A program made the translations under genes and the position numbers. The notes beneath the pieces were generated by a model that made no database searches, was not told the DNA's origin, and saw only the letters and a list, made by a program, of their open reading frames with translations. A DNA stretch of 64,000 bases from Bradyrhizobium ottawaense (GTDB lineage Bacteria; Pseudomonadota; Alphaproteobacteria; Rhizobiales; Xanthobacteraceae): NCBI RefSeq assembly GCF_900099825.1, contig NZ_LT629693.1, positions 3,793,001-3,857,000 on the forward strand, written 5' to 3'. Positions within the stretch are counted from its first letter, which is position 1, and each line of letters starts with the position of its first letter. Positions 47,512 through 59,026 of the stretch are shown piece by piece.

Positions 47512-47516
47512 AAAAT

Positions 47517-48674
47517 CTACGCAGCCAAATCCGCGACCACCGCATCCAGCACCGGAAATCCGGACTGCGTCACGCGCAGGCGGCCGTCGGCGTCGACAAT
47601 GATGGCGCCTTCGTCGCGCAGGATGGCAATGCGTCCTGGATCGAGCGTGCGGCCGGACAGCGCCGCGTAGCGCTTGGGATCAATGCCCTCGGCGAGCCGC
47701 AATCCCATCAGCAAAAATTCGTCGGCGCGCTCCTCGCTGTTGAGGAGATCGTCGGTCGTGACGCCGTGGCCGTTGGCCTCGACGCGCATCAGCCACGCCT
47801 CGGGACGCTTTTCGGTCGCGATGGCGTGCCTGACACCGTTGATGTCGAGGCGGCCGTGGGCGCCGGGACCGACGCCGGCATATTCCTCGCCGCGCCAGTA
47901 GACCAGGTTGTGCTTGCACTCGGCGCCCGTCCGGGCGTGGTTGGAAATCTCGTACGAAGGCAGACCGTGCGCCGCGCAGACCTCCTGCGTCACGTCATAC
48001 AGCGCGCGCGAAACCGCTTCATCCGGCGTCTTCAATTTGCCAGCGGCGTGCAGGCCGAAGAATGGCGTGCCTTCCTCGATCGTGAGCTGGTACAGCGACA
48101 GATGTTCGGCGGCTTCCGAAATCGCCAGCTTCAATTCGGCGGCCCACATCTGCGGGGTCTGGTCGGGGCGGGCGTAGATCAAATCGAACGAGTAGCGGTC
48201 GAATGCGGTGCGCGCGATCGCGACCGCATCCAGCGCTTCGCGCGCCGTATGCAGCCGGCCCAAGGCTTTCAATGACGCATCATCCAGCGCCTGCACGCCG
48301 AGCGAGACGCGGTTGACGCCGGCGGTGCGATAGCCGCGAAACCGTGTCGCCTCCACGCTGGTCGGATTGGCCTCGAGCGTCACTTCGACGTCGGGCGCGA
48401 CCTGCCAGTGTTTTCCGATCGCATCGAGAATGGCGCCGACCGTCTGCGGCTGCATCAGCGACGGCGTGCCGCCGCCGAGAAAGATCGACGACACCGTGCG
48501 CCCCGGCACCCGCGCGGCGGTGGTTTCGATCTCGCGCGCAAAGGCGCTGGCAAAGCGCGCTTCGTCGATCGGGGCGTGGCGGACATGGCTGTTGAAATCG
48601 CAATACGGGCATTTCGACAGGCAGAACGGCCAGTGCACGTAAACGCCGAATGCTTGCCGGTTGCCGTCAGTCAA
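47517..48674 (-). CDS. hemW: Radical SAM haem chaperone HemW
   Basis: A 385-residue radical SAM protein (formerly labelled oxygen-independent coproporphyrinogen oxidase-like) that handles haem transfer. The Fe-S cysteines are C18, C22 and C25 in CLSKCPYCD. Other marks are FLGGGTPSLM, RVSLGVQALDD and the C-terminal LMGLRLAEGID. The start is probably a TTG at 48674 with GGAG 7 bp upstream, within the last codons of rdgB (8-bp overlap). It converges with the lipoprotein gene, with 5 bp between stops. Confidence 0.94.
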   Translation of the reverse strand: MTDGNRQAFGVYVHWPFCLSKCPYCDFNSHVRHAPIDEARFASAFAREIETTAARVPGRTVSSIFLGGGTPSLMQPQTVGAILDAIGKHWQVAPDVEVTLEANPTSVEATRFRGYRTAGVNRVSLGVQALDDASLKALGRLHTAREALDAVAIARTAFDRYSFDLIYARPDQTPQMWAAELKLAISEAAEHLSLYQLTIEEGTPFFGLHAAGKLKTPDEAVSRALYDVTQEVCAAHGLPSYEISNHARTGAECKHNLVYWRGEEYAGVGPGAHGRLDINGVRHAIATEKRPEAWLMRVEANGHGVTTDDLLNSEERADEFLLMGLRLAEGIDPKRYAALSGRTLDPGRIAILRDEGAIIVDADGRLRVTQSGFPVLDAVVADLAA

Positions 48675-49296
48675 GGCAGATCTCCGCCAGTTTGACGAAA
48701 GCGCGGGCGCGGTGCGACAGGCCGAGGCCGAGCGGTGGCAGGCCGTGCTTCTCGATCGAGGTCATCTCGCCGAAGGTGCGGGTATGTCCATCGGGCTGGA
48801 ACGCCGGATCGTAGCCGAAGCCGGCCGTGCCGCGCGGTGGCCACACCAGAATTCCGTCGGCGCGCGCCTCGACTTCTTCGAGATGATCGTCGGGCCAGGC
48901 CACGCACAATGCCGAGACGAAATGCGCTCTTCGCTTGTCTGACGTGGTGGCGCCGCGCTCCTGCAGCAGGCGTTCGATCCGCGTCATCGCGGCGGTGAAA
49001 TCCTTGGTCTCGCCGGCCCAGCGCGCCGAGTAGATCCCGGGCGCGCCGTCGAGCGCCTCGACCACGAGACCGGAATCGTCGGCGAAGGAAGGAAGCCCCG
49101 AGGCCTTCGCCGCCGCGATCGCCTTGATCGCGGCGTTGGCGCGAAAGGTGTCGCCGGTCTCTTCGGGCTCGCCGAGCCCGAGCTCGCCCGCGGAAATCGC
49201 CTCGACGCCATGCGGTGACAGCAATTCCCGCATCTCGGCGAGCTTGCCGGGATTATGGGTTGCGATCACGAGCCGGTCGGTGATTCGACGGTGCAT
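48667..49296 (-). CDS. rdgB: dITP/XTP pyrophosphatase RdgB
   Basis: A 209-residue Ham1-type house-cleaning NTPase that removes dITP and XTP. It starts MHRRITDRLVIATHNPGKL; other marks are FADDSGLVVEALDGAPGIYS and GFGYDPAFQPDGHTRTFGEM. ATG at 49296 is preferred over a TTG two codons upstream. It overlaps hemW by 8 bp and follows rph by 11 bp: a rph-rdgB-hemW operon, as in many proteobacteria. Confidence 0.97.
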   Translation of the reverse strand: MHRRITDRLVIATHNPGKLAEMRELLSPHGVEAISAGELGLGEPEETGDTFRANAAIKAIAAAKASGLPSFADDSGLVVEALDGAPGIYSARWAGETKDFTAAMTRIERLLQERGATTSDKRRAHFVSALCVAWPDDHLEEVEARADGILVWPPRGTAGFGYDPAFQPDGHTRTFGEMTSIEKHGLPPLGLGLSHRARAFVKLAEICLD

Positions 49297-49307
49297 GATC
49301 AATCAGA

Positions 49308-50024
49308 CTACGCGACGGCCAGTTTCTGCAAGTCCACCAGACGCGCGACACCCTTGCGCGCCAGTTCCATCAGCGCCAGGAACTCGTCCTGCGAGAACGG
49401 CGTCTTCTCGGCGGTGCCCTGCACCTCGATGATGCGGCCGTCGCCGGTCATGACGAAATTGGCGTCGGTATCGGCCTCGGAGTCCTCGGCATAGTCGAGA
49501 TCGAGTACCGGGGTGCCCTGATAGATGCCGCAGGAGATCGCCGCGACATTGTCGCGCAGCACGTTGTTGGCCTTGATCATGTTGCGGTTCTTCATCCAGG
49601 CGATGCAGTCGGCCAGCGCCACCCAGGCGCCGGTAATCGAGGCGGTGCGGGTGCCGCCGTCGGCCTGGATGACGTCGCAATCGACGGTGATCTGGCGCTC
49701 GCCGAGCGCTTCGAGGTCGACCGCGGCGCGCAGCGAGCGGCCGATCAGGCGCTGAATTTCGACAGTGCGGCCGCCTTGTTTACCGGCGGCGGCCTCGCGG
49801 CGGGTGCGTTCCAGGGTGGCGCGCGGCAGCATGCCGTATTCGGCCGTGACCCAGCCGCGGCCCTGACCCTTCAGCCAGGGCGGCAGCCGCTCTTCCAGCG
49901 TCGCGGTGACCAGCACATGGGTGTCGCCGAATTTCACCATGCAGGAACCTTCGGCATATTTGACCACGCCGCGTTCCAGCGACACGGGACGCAGCTCATC
50001 GGGCGCACGGCGGCTTGGCCGCAT
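49308..50024 (-). CDS. rph: Ribonuclease PH
   Basis: A 238-residue phosphorolytic exoribonuclease that trims tRNA 3' ends. It begins [19 protein letters not shown]; other marks are [20 protein letters not shown] (20 residues), [34 protein letters not shown] and [23 protein letters not shown] at 50024 has AAAGGAT about 7 bp upstream, so an in-frame upstream ATG (50051) is rejected. It is first in rph-rdgB-hemW and divergent from hrcA. Confidence 0.98.
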   Translation of the reverse strand: MRPSRRAPDELRPVSLERGVVKYAEGSCMVKFGDTHVLVTATLEERLPPWLKGQGRGWVTAEYGMLPRATLERTRREAAAGKQGGRTVEIQRLIGRSLRAAVDLEALGERQITVDCDVIQADGGTRTASITGAWVALADCIAWMKNRNMIKANNVLRDNVAAISCGIYQGTPVLDLDYAEDSEADTDANFVMTGDGRIIEVQGTAEKTPFSQDEFLALMELARKGVARLVDLQKLAVA

Positions 50025-50120
50025 GGGGGAATCCTTTCGAAAATCAGGCAAATCTCGGTTGCGGTGCTTGTAGGAGGGGGCGCGCGCAGCGGCAAGGCTT
50101 TTTGCCCCTGTTTCCGGCCA

Positions 50121-50220
50121 TAGAGCCTCGATTCCCAGGAATCAGAACCGAGGCTCTATCTTTTTGGTTTGACGCGTTTTTTTCACGCGAACCGGCGGCC
50201 ACTTCGCTTGAAAACGCTAT
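50121..50220. repeat. Composite palindromic repeat, full copy 3
   Basis: The hairpin AGAGCCTCGATTCCCAGGAA / TCAGAACCGAGGCTCT followed by GACGCGTTTTTTTCACGCGA and ACTTCGCTTGAAAACGCTAT. It has the same order and orientation as copy 1. It lies between divergent rph and hrcA, its end only about 60 bp from the hrcA start. Confidence 0.8.
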
Positions 50221-50281
50221 ACTACGCGCTTGTCATTGGCCCCCCGGATGGACAGATTAGGGGGGCTGGGAGGAGTAAATA

Positions 50282-51370
50282 TTGGCCCACCACGATCCGA
50301 TTGGCCTGATCGCGCCGAATGCGGGGCTCGCCCAGCTCAACGAGCGTTCGCGCGACATTTTTCGTCAAATCGTCGAGAGTTATCTCGCGACCGGCGAACC
50401 CGTCGGCTCGCGCAACCTCTCGCGCCTGATCGCGGTGCCGCTGTCGCCGGCCTCGGTGCGCAACGTGATGTCCGACCTCGAACAGCTCGGCCTGATCTAC
50501 GCGCCGCATACCTCGGCTGGCCGGCTTCCGACCGAACTTGGCCTGCGGTTCTTCGTCGACGCCCTGATGCAGATCGGCGATCTCACCGAAGCCGAGCGGT
50601 CGTCGATCCAGACCCAGCTTGCCGCCGTCGGCCGCGCGCAGTCGGTCGAGGCCGCCCTTGGCGAAGCCCTGACGCGGTTGTCCGGCCTGACCCGGGCGGC
50701 GGCCGTGGTGCTGACCGCCAAATCCAATTCGCGGCTGAAACATATCGAATTCGTGCGGCTGGAGCCGGAACGCGCGCTGGTGGTGCTGGTCGGCGAGGAC
50801 GGCCAGGTCGAAAACCGCGTCCTGACCCTGCCGCCCGGCGTTCCCTCTTCGGCACTGACGGAGGCGACCAATTTTCTTAACTCGCGGATTCGTGGGCGAA
50901 CGCTCGCCGAAGCGCGGCTGGAACTTGAAACCGCGCTGACGCAGAGCCGCACCGAACTCGATCAACTGACGCAGAAGGTGATCGCGGCCGGCATCGCCAG
51001 CTGGTCCGGCGGTGAAACCGAGGACCGGCAACTGATCGTGCGCGGCCACGCCAATCTGCTGGAAGACCTGCATGCGCTGGAAGATCTCGAGCGCGTCAAA
51101 TCGCTGTTCGACGATCTCGAGACCAAGCGCGGCGTCATCGACCTGCTCGGCCGGGCGGAACGCGCCGAAGGCGTGCGGATTTTCATCGGGTCGGAGAACA
51201 AGCTGTTCTCGCTGTCCGGTTCCTCCACCATCATCGCGCCCTACAGCGACGCCTCGGGGCGCATCGTCGGCGTTCTCGGTGTGATCGGGCCGACCCGGCT
51301 GAACTATGCCCGGGTAATTCCGACGGTGGATTATGCGGCCCGGATCGTCAGCCGGATGCTGGGCGGCTGA
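50282..51370 (+). CDS. hrcA: Heat-inducible transcription repressor HrcA
   Basis: A 362-residue repressor that binds the CIRCE operator upstream of groESL-type genes. An N-terminal winged helix ([50 protein letters not shown]) is followed by GAF-like and dimerisation parts, ending [20 protein letters not shown]. The start is a TTG at 50282 with the strong ribosome site GGGAGGAG, which decides it. grpE follows after 98 bp. No CIRCE operator (TTAGCACTC-N9-GAGTGCTAA) is visible upstream of hrcA or dnaK in this window, so its targets are elsewhere. Confidence 0.97.
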   Translation: MAHHDPIGLIAPNAGLAQLNERSRDIFRQIVESYLATGEPVGSRNLSRLIAVPLSPASVRNVMSDLEQLGLIYAPHTSAGRLPTELGLRFFVDALMQIGDLTEAERSSIQTQLAAVGRAQSVEAALGEALTRLSGLTRAAAVVLTAKSNSRLKHIEFVRLEPERALVVLVGEDGQVENRVLTLPPGVPSSALTEATNFLNSRIRGRTLAEARLELETALTQSRTELDQLTQKVIAAGIASWSGGETEDRQLIVRGHANLLEDLHALEDLERVKSLFDDLETKRGVIDLLGRAERAEGVRIFIGSENKLFSLSGSSTIIAPYSDASGRIVGVLGVIGPTRLNYARVIPTVDYAARIVSRMLGG

Positions 51371-51468
51371 TCCAGCCCCGATTAGGGTTGATTTTCGCCG
51401 CCTAAAGCACGATATCCCCGGCAGCAAATCCCCATTCGACCAGATGCGTTTTTTGAGAAGGCAGCCTT

Positions 51469-52092
51469 ATGACCGATCCTAACCGGCCGAATGACGACGC
51501 GGCGAAAGCGGCTCCGACCGGCGAGCCCGTGGTCTCGAAACCCTACATCATGCCGGACGATCCCGAGGAAGGGTCGGTCGAGGCGCTGACCAAGGAACTG
51601 GCCAAGGAACTGGCTGATGCGCGCGACAAGACGCTGCGCACGCTGGCGGAGATGGAAAACCTGCGCCAGCGCACCCGGCGCGAGGTCGCCGATTCCAAAA
51701 CCTACGGCATCACCGGTTTCGCGCGCGACATTCTCGATATCGCCGACAATCTGCAGCGCGCGCTCGATGCGATCCCGGTCGAGGCCAAGGAGACCGCCGA
51801 TCCCGGCATCAAGGCCTTCATCGAAGGCGTCGAACTGACCGAACGCTCGCTGCTCAACACGCTGGAAAAGAACGGCGTCAAGAAGTTCGATCCGTCGGGC
51901 CAGAAGTTCGACCCGAATTTCCAGCAGGCGATGTACGAGGTGCCCGATGCCTCGGTTCCGGCGGGGACGGTGGTTCAGGTGGTGCAGGCCGGCTTCATGA
52001 TCGGCGAGCGCGTGCTGCGTCCGGCGCTGGTCGGCGTGTCCAAGGGCGGCGCCAAGGCGGCGCCGTCCACCGCTCCCTCCGAGCAAGACTAA
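51469..52092 (+). CDS. grpE: Nucleotide exchange factor GrpE
   Basis: A 207-residue DnaK co-chaperone that releases ADP. A disordered acidic N-terminus is followed by a long coiled coil (about 40-110; [20 protein letters not shown], in part) and the C-terminal beta domain with [20 protein letters not shown] and [20 protein letters not shown]. The gap before it holds a TTGATT-N17-GATATC sequence (51388-51416), a weak possible promoter. It is paired with hrcA; dnaKJ lies 3.5 kb further on. It overlaps the convergent nicotinamidase gene by 4 bp. Confidence 0.97.
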   Translation: MTDPNRPNDDAAKAAPTGEPVVSKPYIMPDDPEEGSVEALTKELAKELADARDKTLRTLAEMENLRQRTRREVADSKTYGITGFARDILDIADNLQRALDAIPVEAKETADPGIKAFIEGVELTERSLLNTLEKNGVKKFDPSGQKFDPNFQQAMYEVPDASVPAGTVVQVVQAGFMIGERVLRPALVGVSKGGAKAAPSTAPSEQD

Positions 52093-52826
52093 GCCGCGAT
52101 ATCCGCGGACTGGATGCGCTTGACGCCGGCCTTGGCCATATCGGCCCAGGCTTTGGCGAGCGAGCCCTGGGCGTCGATGCCGCGGCAGGCGTCTTCGACC
52201 ACATAGGTCTCGAAACCGGCCTTGCGCGCATCGAGTGCGGTCCATGCCACGCAGAAATCGGTGGCAAGGCCTGCCACGAACAGGCGCTTGACCTTGCGCG
52301 CCTTCAGGTAGGCCGCGAGGCCAGTCGTGGTCTTGCCGTCGGCCTCGGTGAACGCCGAATAGCTGTCGACGTCCTTGTGAAAACCCTTGCGGATGATCAG
52401 CGCGGCCTGCGGCACCGCGAGATCCTTTGACAGCGACGCGCCGTCGGTTCCCTGCACGCAGTGATCGGGCCACAGTACCTGCTTGCCGTAGGGGAGGTCG
52501 ACGGTTTCGAACGGCTTCTTGCCCGCATGGGATGAGGCGAACGAGATGTGGCCCGCGGTGTGCCAGTCCTGCGTCATGACAACGTTGGCAAAGCCCTTGG
52601 CGATGCGGTTGATGACGGGCACGACCTGATCGCCGTCCTTCACCGCGAGGCTGCCGCCCGGCAGGAAACAGTTCTGCACGTCGATCACCAGCAGCGCCGA
52701 GGCGTCATCAGGCTTGATCGCAGCAGCCTGGAGCGCGCGCGGGAAAACCGTCGCCATTACGGCCGTGCCGGCGATGGTGCCTAGCCCTGCGAGAATTTGC
52801 CAGCGATCCAATATTCGGTCGAACAT
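52089..52826 (-). CDS. pncA: Nicotinamidase/pyrazinamidase with N-terminal hydrophobic leader
   Basis: A 245-residue isochorismatase-fold amidase that converts nicotinamide to nicotinate. The catalytic triad fits D49 ([10 protein letters not shown]), K147 ([14 protein letters not shown]) and C192 ([10 protein letters not shown]); metal ligands D87, H89 and H93 are in TQDWHTAGH. Unlike the usual cytoplasmic enzyme it carries about 40 extra N-terminal residues with a hydrophobic core ([17 protein letters not shown]) and an alanine-rich end, like a signal peptide or anchor. ATG at 52826 has AGGGAG upstream. It converges with grpE. Confidence 0.88.
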   Translation of the reverse strand: MFDRILDRWQILAGLGTIAGTAVMATVFPRALQAAAIKPDDASALLVIDVQNCFLPGGSLAVKDGDQVVPVINRIAKGFANVVMTQDWHTAGHISFASSHAGKKPFETVDLPYGKQVLWPDHCVQGTDGASLSKDLAVPQAALIIRKGFHKDVDSYSAFTEADGKTTTGLAAYLKARKVKRLFVAGLATDFCVAWTALDARKAGFETYVVEDACRGIDAQGSLAKAWADMAKAGVKRIQSADIAA

Positions 52827-52909
52827 GGTGCATCTCCCTGTCAAAGACAGGCGTCAGCAAATCAGGTCGCCGGGAAAGCGTAAAGCAGCTTTACGCGGCG
52901 ACACGCCGA

Positions 52910-53848
52910 TCAGCCGCGTGGCTGAATGCCGTCACGGACGGCGCGGAAGCGCGGAAACGCCTTGGTCCAGTCGTCGCGCGGCGAACTGCCGATGATGCGC
53001 AGCGACGATTGGGCGCCGAACCGCAGCCACTGCACGACCGTAACCGGCGTGTTGTCCTTGCCGCTGATGGCGTCGATACGCGTCTCGTAGCCGGCCTGGC
53101 CGTCGATGCGCACCGGTTCGGACATCGTGATCCTGGCGTCGCGTACGCCGGGAATGGTGGTTGCGATCTGTTGGGCAATTCGGCCGCGATCGTCGGGTGA
53201 GGCTGCCGTGGAGCTGATCAGGCCGATGATCATGAAGGGCGCGCTTTCGAAGCCGGCCTTTTCGTCGCTGTCGGCGAGAATGATGGCTGCACCAGGCGCC
53301 AGCGTGCGGACATTCTTGAAATTGCTGAGCTCGCTCATGTTGAATGGCATCGTCCCGATCTGCTCCTCGACCGGAACCTCGTTGCGGATCACGGCGGAAG
53401 CAAACATCTGGCGCACGGCTTCGTCGGTGTAGATCTTCGAGGCATTTTCAGGCACCTGCACCGCGACGTAGCCGGAGAAGGTCGGGCCGGGCAGGATCAT
53501 CGAATAGCGCCGCACATTGGTTGCGCCTTCCTTGGCGTTTTCCGCCGTGTAGTAGGCCAGTCCCGCCGCAGTTTCGATGCTCTCCGGCTTGATGCCGCCG
53601 GTGCCGCCGGGGTTCGCCTTGAAGGCATTGGAGACCTCGCCGTAAGCTTCGGCGGGCAGGTCCGCCATCAACACCTTGACCCCGTGATCCTCGGTCTCGA
53701 ACCCGACAAAGGCTTTGGCCTTGACGAGGCCGACCAGCGGCGTGAGGCCGACCCTGGCGCCCGGCGCGAACACCGGGTCCGCCGCGCGCGCGGAACAGGT
53801 GGCGGCAACAACGAGGGCAAGCGCAGCGAAGTATCGAAGTGGCTTCAT
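52910..53848 (-). CDS. Secreted protein of unknown function, 312 residues
   Basis: Not recognised as a named family. A signal peptide is clear (MKPLRYFAALALVVAATCSA, with ARA-A as cleavage site at about 22-23). The mature protein has no cysteine-rich or enzyme motif; stretches such as RVGLTPLVGLVKAKAFVGFE, FSGYVAVQVPENASKIYTDE and AAIILADSDEKAGFE suggest a periplasmic all-beta or mixed domain, possibly stress-related. ATG at 53848 is chosen over 53899 because the signal peptide starts there. It stands alone on the minus strand next to the nicotinamidase gene (83-bp gap). Confidence 0.8.
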   Translation of the reverse strand: MKPLRYFAALALVVAATCSARAADPVFAPGARVGLTPLVGLVKAKAFVGFETEDHGVKVLMADLPAEAYGEVSNAFKANPGGTGGIKPESIETAAGLAYYTAENAKEGATNVRRYSMILPGPTFSGYVAVQVPENASKIYTDEAVRQMFASAVIRNEVPVEEQIGTMPFNMSELSNFKNVRTLAPGAAIILADSDEKAGFESAPFMIIGLISSTAASPDDRGRIAQQIATTIPGVRDARITMSEPVRIDGQAGYETRIDAISGKDNTPVTVVQWLRFGAQSSLRIIGSSPRDDWTKAFPRFRAVRDGIQPRG

Positions 53849-54172
53849 GGAGGATCTACCGGGTTTGCATTGAGGCCGTTCAATGGTCGGCCGGTGCATT
53901 AAGGCCGTGGCGGCCTCGGTTCAGTCGGCCTGCTTTTAGCGGTTTTGATGTCCGTGCAACAGGGCCGGGGCTGGCGGATCCGTAGGCAGCGGCGTTTGGG
54001 TCGACGAGCCCCCGGCGGCAACATGAACGGACCGGGCGGCGGCAAAATCAGCCCGGCAGGGACCGGCCGGCAAAAGTTTTTGCAGTGTTCCGGATTGTTC
54101 CGATTTCGATAGTTTGTTCAGTGTGTTATCGCCTGTGCCGCGCGATCGGTGAGGGACGCTTTCTCTTCCCTC
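53849..54172. other. Gap between the secreted-protein gene and hisC region: nothing identified
   Basis: A 324-bp interval. It is GC-rich with an AT-richer stretch near 54070-54130 (GTTTTTGCAG, GATTTCGATAGTTTGTTCAG) where a rightward promoter for hisC could lie. I cannot define convincing boxes, and I see no gene. Confidence 0.5.
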
Positions 54173-54265
54173 ATGAGCCCGCTTGCCGTCATACTGGAAC
54201 CCGGAGCGCACCGCTTCCTGCCGCCGCCGCGCGGCCGCCTTAACGAGATCTGGACCGAGAGATGA
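54173..54265 (+). CDS. Possible 30-residue ORF overlapping hisC
   Basis: ATG at 54173 opens 30 codons ([20 protein letters not shown] and [10 protein letters not shown]) ending in TGA that overlaps the hisC ATG as ATGA, the arrangement of translationally coupled genes. No good ribosome-binding site is evident (AGGGACGC lies about 20 bp upstream). The peptide has only one histidine, so it is not a classical his attenuator leader. It could be a genuine small protein, a coupling device, the end of a decayed gene, or chance. Confidence 0.3.
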   Translation: MSPLAVILEPGAHRFLPPPRGRLNEIWTER

Positions 54266-55338
54266 GCCGCTACTGGAGCAGTTTGACGCACGGCCTGACG
54301 CCCTACGTACCCGGCGAACAGCCGCGCATGACGGAACTGGTCAAGCTCAACACCAATGAAAATCCGATCGGTCCTTCGCCGCGCGCGCTGGAAGCGATCC
54401 GCAACGAGGCCACCGATGCGTTACGCCTGTATCCGGACCCGCAGGCGAATGCGCTGCGGGCGGCGCTGGCCAGGTATCACCAGGTGCGACCCGAACAGGT
54501 GTTTGTCGGCAACGGTTCCGACGAGGTGCTGGCGCACGCTTTCGCAGCACTGCTGAAACACGACGCGCCGCTGCTGTTCCCGGATATCACCTACAGTTTC
54601 TACCCGGTCTATTGCCGCCTGTTCGGGATCGCTTACGAAGCGGTGCCGCTCGACGAGAAGATGCACATCCGCATTGCCGATTATCAAAGGCCCGCCGGCG
54701 CGCTGATTGTGCCCAATCCGAACGCGCCGACCGGGATCGCGCTGTCGCGGGCCGAGATCGCAACGTTGCTGGCGCAACATCCGGACGCTCCCGTGGTGAT
54801 CGACGAGGCCTATGTCGATTTCGGCGCCGAAACCGCTATACCGCTGGTCGCCTCGCACCCCAATCTTCTGGTCGTTCAAACCATGTCGAAGTCGCGGGCG
54901 CTGGCCGGACTTCGGATCGGCTATGCGATCGGCGATGCCGACCTGATCGAGGCGCTCAACCGGGTCAAGGACAGCTTCAATTCCTATCCGCTTGGCCGGC
55001 CCGTTCAGGCCGGCGCCATCGCCTCGCTGGAAGACGAGGGTTACTTTCAACAGGCCCGCGCGCGCGTCATCGAAGGCCGGGGACGGCTGAATCGCGGACT
55101 GGTGCGGCTTGGCTTCGACGTGCTGCCGTCCTCCGCCAACTTCGTCTTCGCACGTCATCCAGCCCATGCAGGCGCGGCGCTGGCCGCAGCCCTGCGCCAG
55201 CGGGCGGTGATCGTCCGCCATTTTTCGGCGCCGCGTATTGCCGACTATCTGCGCATTACCGTGGGCAGCGATGGGCAGATCGACCGGCTGTTGTCGGCAC
55301 TCTCGGAGATCCTGGGCAGCAAGCCGGCCGCGGCCTGA
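54262..55338 (+). CDS. hisC: Histidinol-phosphate aminotransferase
   Basis: A 358-residue fold-type I PLP aminotransferase acting on imidazoleacetol phosphate, often also active on aromatic keto acids. Features are [58 protein letters not shown] and the PLP lysine K210 in [16 protein letters not shown], with R217 nearby. It lies 21 kb from the main his operon. In relatives this copy can sit with tyrosine-synthesis genes, so dual His/Tyr use is possible. Confidence 0.94.
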   Translation: MSRYWSSLTHGLTPYVPGEQPRMTELVKLNTNENPIGPSPRALEAIRNEATDALRLYPDPQANALRAALARYHQVRPEQVFVGNGSDEVLAHAFAALLKHDAPLLFPDITYSFYPVYCRLFGIAYEAVPLDEKMHIRIADYQRPAGALIVPNPNAPTGIALSRAEIATLLAQHPDAPVVIDEAYVDFGAETAIPLVASHPNLLVVQTMSKSRALAGLRIGYAIGDADLIEALNRVKDSFNSYPLGRPVQAGAIASLEDEGYFQQARARVIEGRGRLNRGLVRLGFDVLPSSANFVFARHPAHAGAALAAALRQRAVIVRHFSAPRIADYLRITVGSDGQIDRLLSALSEILGSKPAAA

Positions 55339-55486
55339 CGGCCGTTGTTCGTGGTCCGTTCGACCAAGGCGCGGCCGCAAACATTACCGACCTCTTAACG
55401 TGGCCTTGGGCTGAACCTGCCTGCACCCTGAGTTGACACAATCTTTCAAACGTCAGTCTTTTCAGGCCCCAAGGTTGCGTTCAGTC

Positions 55487-55514
55487 CTTGCAGGCCCAAC
55501 CCCCCCTCCTATAT
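55487..55514 (+). promoter_or_regulatory. RpoH-type heat-shock promoter for dnaK
   Basis: CTTG (55487-55490), 17-bp spacer, CCTATAT (55508-55514). This matches the alphaproteobacterial RpoH pattern CTTG-N17/18-CYTATNT exactly. Transcription would start near 55521, leaving a leader of about 100 nt before dnaK. RpoH control of dnaKJ is established in Bradyrhizobium japonicum. Confidence 0.75.
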
Positions 55515-55619
55515 GAGGCTCACCGTCGCAATATCGCGAGTATTTGATAGTTGGGGGTTCGGTTAGGTGCGCCGCTCAGGGCCCAGCCAACCTGCCGCAA
55601 AAAGAAGGGTATGAGGACC

Positions 55620-57530
<1,911 letters not shown>

Positions 57531-57544
57531 GCGGGCTATCGATC

Positions 57545-57603
57545 ATGACCCCCACACCAAAGAGCGCGAAGCTGCGTCTCAATGGGTGGGGGTCATTTTT
57601 CTT
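57545..57603 (+). terminator. Hairpin terminator between dnaK and dnaJ
   Basis: Perfect 11-bp arms ATGACCCCCAC (57545-57555) and GTGGGGGTCAT (57586-57596) with a 30-nt loop, followed by TTTTTCTTT. It starts 14 bp after the dnaK stop. It probably ends part of the dnaK transcripts and lowers dnaJ output relative to dnaK. Confidence 0.85.
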
Positions 57604-57671
57604 TAAGCCGAAGGCGGCATCTTTCTTTTGAGTGTTGCTTCGGCATGAAGAACTTCAGGCGGGTTTGACTG

Positions 57672-58814
57672 ATGTCCACGACCAAGCGCTGCTACTACGA
57701 GACCCTGGAAGTCGACCGGACCGCCGACGAGTCCAAGTTGAAGGCGGCCTTCCGCAAGCTCGCGATGAAATGGCATCCGGACAAGAATCCGGGCGATGCC
57801 TCGAGCGAAGTGAAGTTCAAGGAAATCAACGAAGCCTACGAGGTCCTGAAAGACGGCGACAAGCGCGCCGCCTATGACCGCTATGGCCATGCCGCGTTTG
57901 AGCAGGGCATGGGCGGCGGCGGGCCCGGATTCGGCGCCGGCTTCGCCTCGTCGTTTTCGGATATTTTCGAAGACCTGTTCGGCATGGCCGGGCAACGCGG
58001 TGGCCGCGGCGGTGGCGGCCGCGAGCGCGGCGCCGACCTGCGCTACAACATGGAAATCACGCTGGAAGAGGCCTTCCAGGGCAAGACCGCGCAGATCGAG
58101 ATTCCGGTCTCGGTCACCTGCGAGCCCTGTTCGGGCACCGGTGCCAAGGCCGGCACCAAGCCGAAGACCTGTTCGATGTGCGGCGGGCAGGGCCGGGTAC
58201 GCCAGGCCCAGGGCTTCTTCACGCTGGAGCGGACCTGCCCGACCTGCCAGGGACGCGGCCAGATGATCGAGGATGCCTGCCCCAACTGCTCAGGCTCAGG
58301 ACGGGTGACGCGCGACCGCACGCTGTCGGTCAACATTCCCCAGGGCGTCGAGGACGGCACCCGCATCCGCCTCGCCGGCGAAGGCGAGGCCGGCGTCCGC
58401 GGCGGCCCGCCCGGCGACCTCTATATTTTCTTGTCGCTGTCGACCCACGAATTCTTCCAGCGCGACGGCGCCGACCTGCATTGCCGGGTTCCAATCTCGA
58501 TGGTGGCGGCAGCGCTTGGCGGCGAATTCGAGGTCCCGACCATCGACAAGGGCAAGACCAAGGTCAAAGTGCCGCCGGGAACGCAGTCCGGCCGCCGTTT
58601 CCGCATTGCCTCGAAGGGCATGCCGGTACTGCGATCGCGCCAGACCGGTGACATGTACGTCCAGGTCATGGTCGAAACGCCGCAGAATCTGACCAAGAAG
58701 CAGCAGGAATTGCTGTCCGAGTTCGAAAAACTGTCATCGGGCGCAACCCAGCCGGAAGCCGCGGGCTTCTTCACCAAGGTCAAGGACTTCTTCGGCACCC
58801 GCGCCGGCTCGTAG
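57672..58814 (+). CDS. dnaJ: Co-chaperone DnaJ (Hsp40)
   Basis: A 380-residue type I J-protein that stimulates DnaK ATPase and binds unfolded clients. The J domain (about 6-71) has HPD at 35-37 in [12 protein letters not shown] glycine-rich linker (about 75-118) is followed by a zinc domain (135-215) with four CxxCxGxG repeats: [33 protein letters not shown]-terminal domains close it. It lies downstream of the dnaK terminator hairpin, 141 bp from dnaK. Confidence 0.98.
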   Translation: MSTTKRCYYETLEVDRTADESKLKAAFRKLAMKWHPDKNPGDASSEVKFKEINEAYEVLKDGDKRAAYDRYGHAAFEQGMGGGGPGFGAGFASSFSDIFEDLFGMAGQRGGRGGGGRERGADLRYNMEITLEEAFQGKTAQIEIPVSVTCEPCSGTGAKAGTKPKTCSMCGGQGRVRQAQGFFTLERTCPTCQGRGQMIEDACPNCSGSGRVTRDRTLSVNIPQGVEDGTRIRLAGEGEAGVRGGPPGDLYIFLSLSTHEFFQRDGADLHCRVPISMVAAALGGEFEVPTIDKGKTKVKVPPGTQSGRRFRIASKGMPVLRSRQTGDMYVQVMVETPQNLTKKQQELLSEFEKLSSGATQPEAAGFFTKVKDFFGTRAGS

Positions 58815-58939
58815 GCTTTCGTCCCGATGCGACGGGCAGTTATGACACGGCGTCGCCATCGCGCCGAATAATTCAGGCTGCGCAGGGCTTTATTGCCGAA
58901 TCGCAGGCGCTTTGTCGGAACCGGCACGTTACCGTTTGT

Positions 58940-58967
58940 CTTGACCATATCGGCTTCGACCTATACG
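58940..58967 (+). promoter_or_regulatory. Candidate promoter for pmtA
   Basis: CTTGACC (58940-58946), then CCTATACG (58960-58967). Read as sigma-70 it is TTGACC-N15-TATACG; read as RpoH-like it is CTTG-N16-CCTATAC. Either spacing is a little short. It lies 60 bp upstream of the pmtA start codon. Confidence 0.35.
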
Positions 58968-59026
58968 TCTTTATGACTGTTTTCTGACATTCCCCCGCGT
59001 TGTTGCGGGTCCCGCCTGGTAGCGAC

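Noticed and set aside
50223..50281. CIRCE operator upstream of hrcA
   Set aside because: The TTAGCACTC/GAGTGCTAA arms are not present in this stretch or upstream of dnaK.
53936..54211. A 91-codon - strand frame in the gap before hisC
   Set aside because: No ribosome site, proline/serine/arginine-biased composition, and overlaps the probable hisC promoter region.
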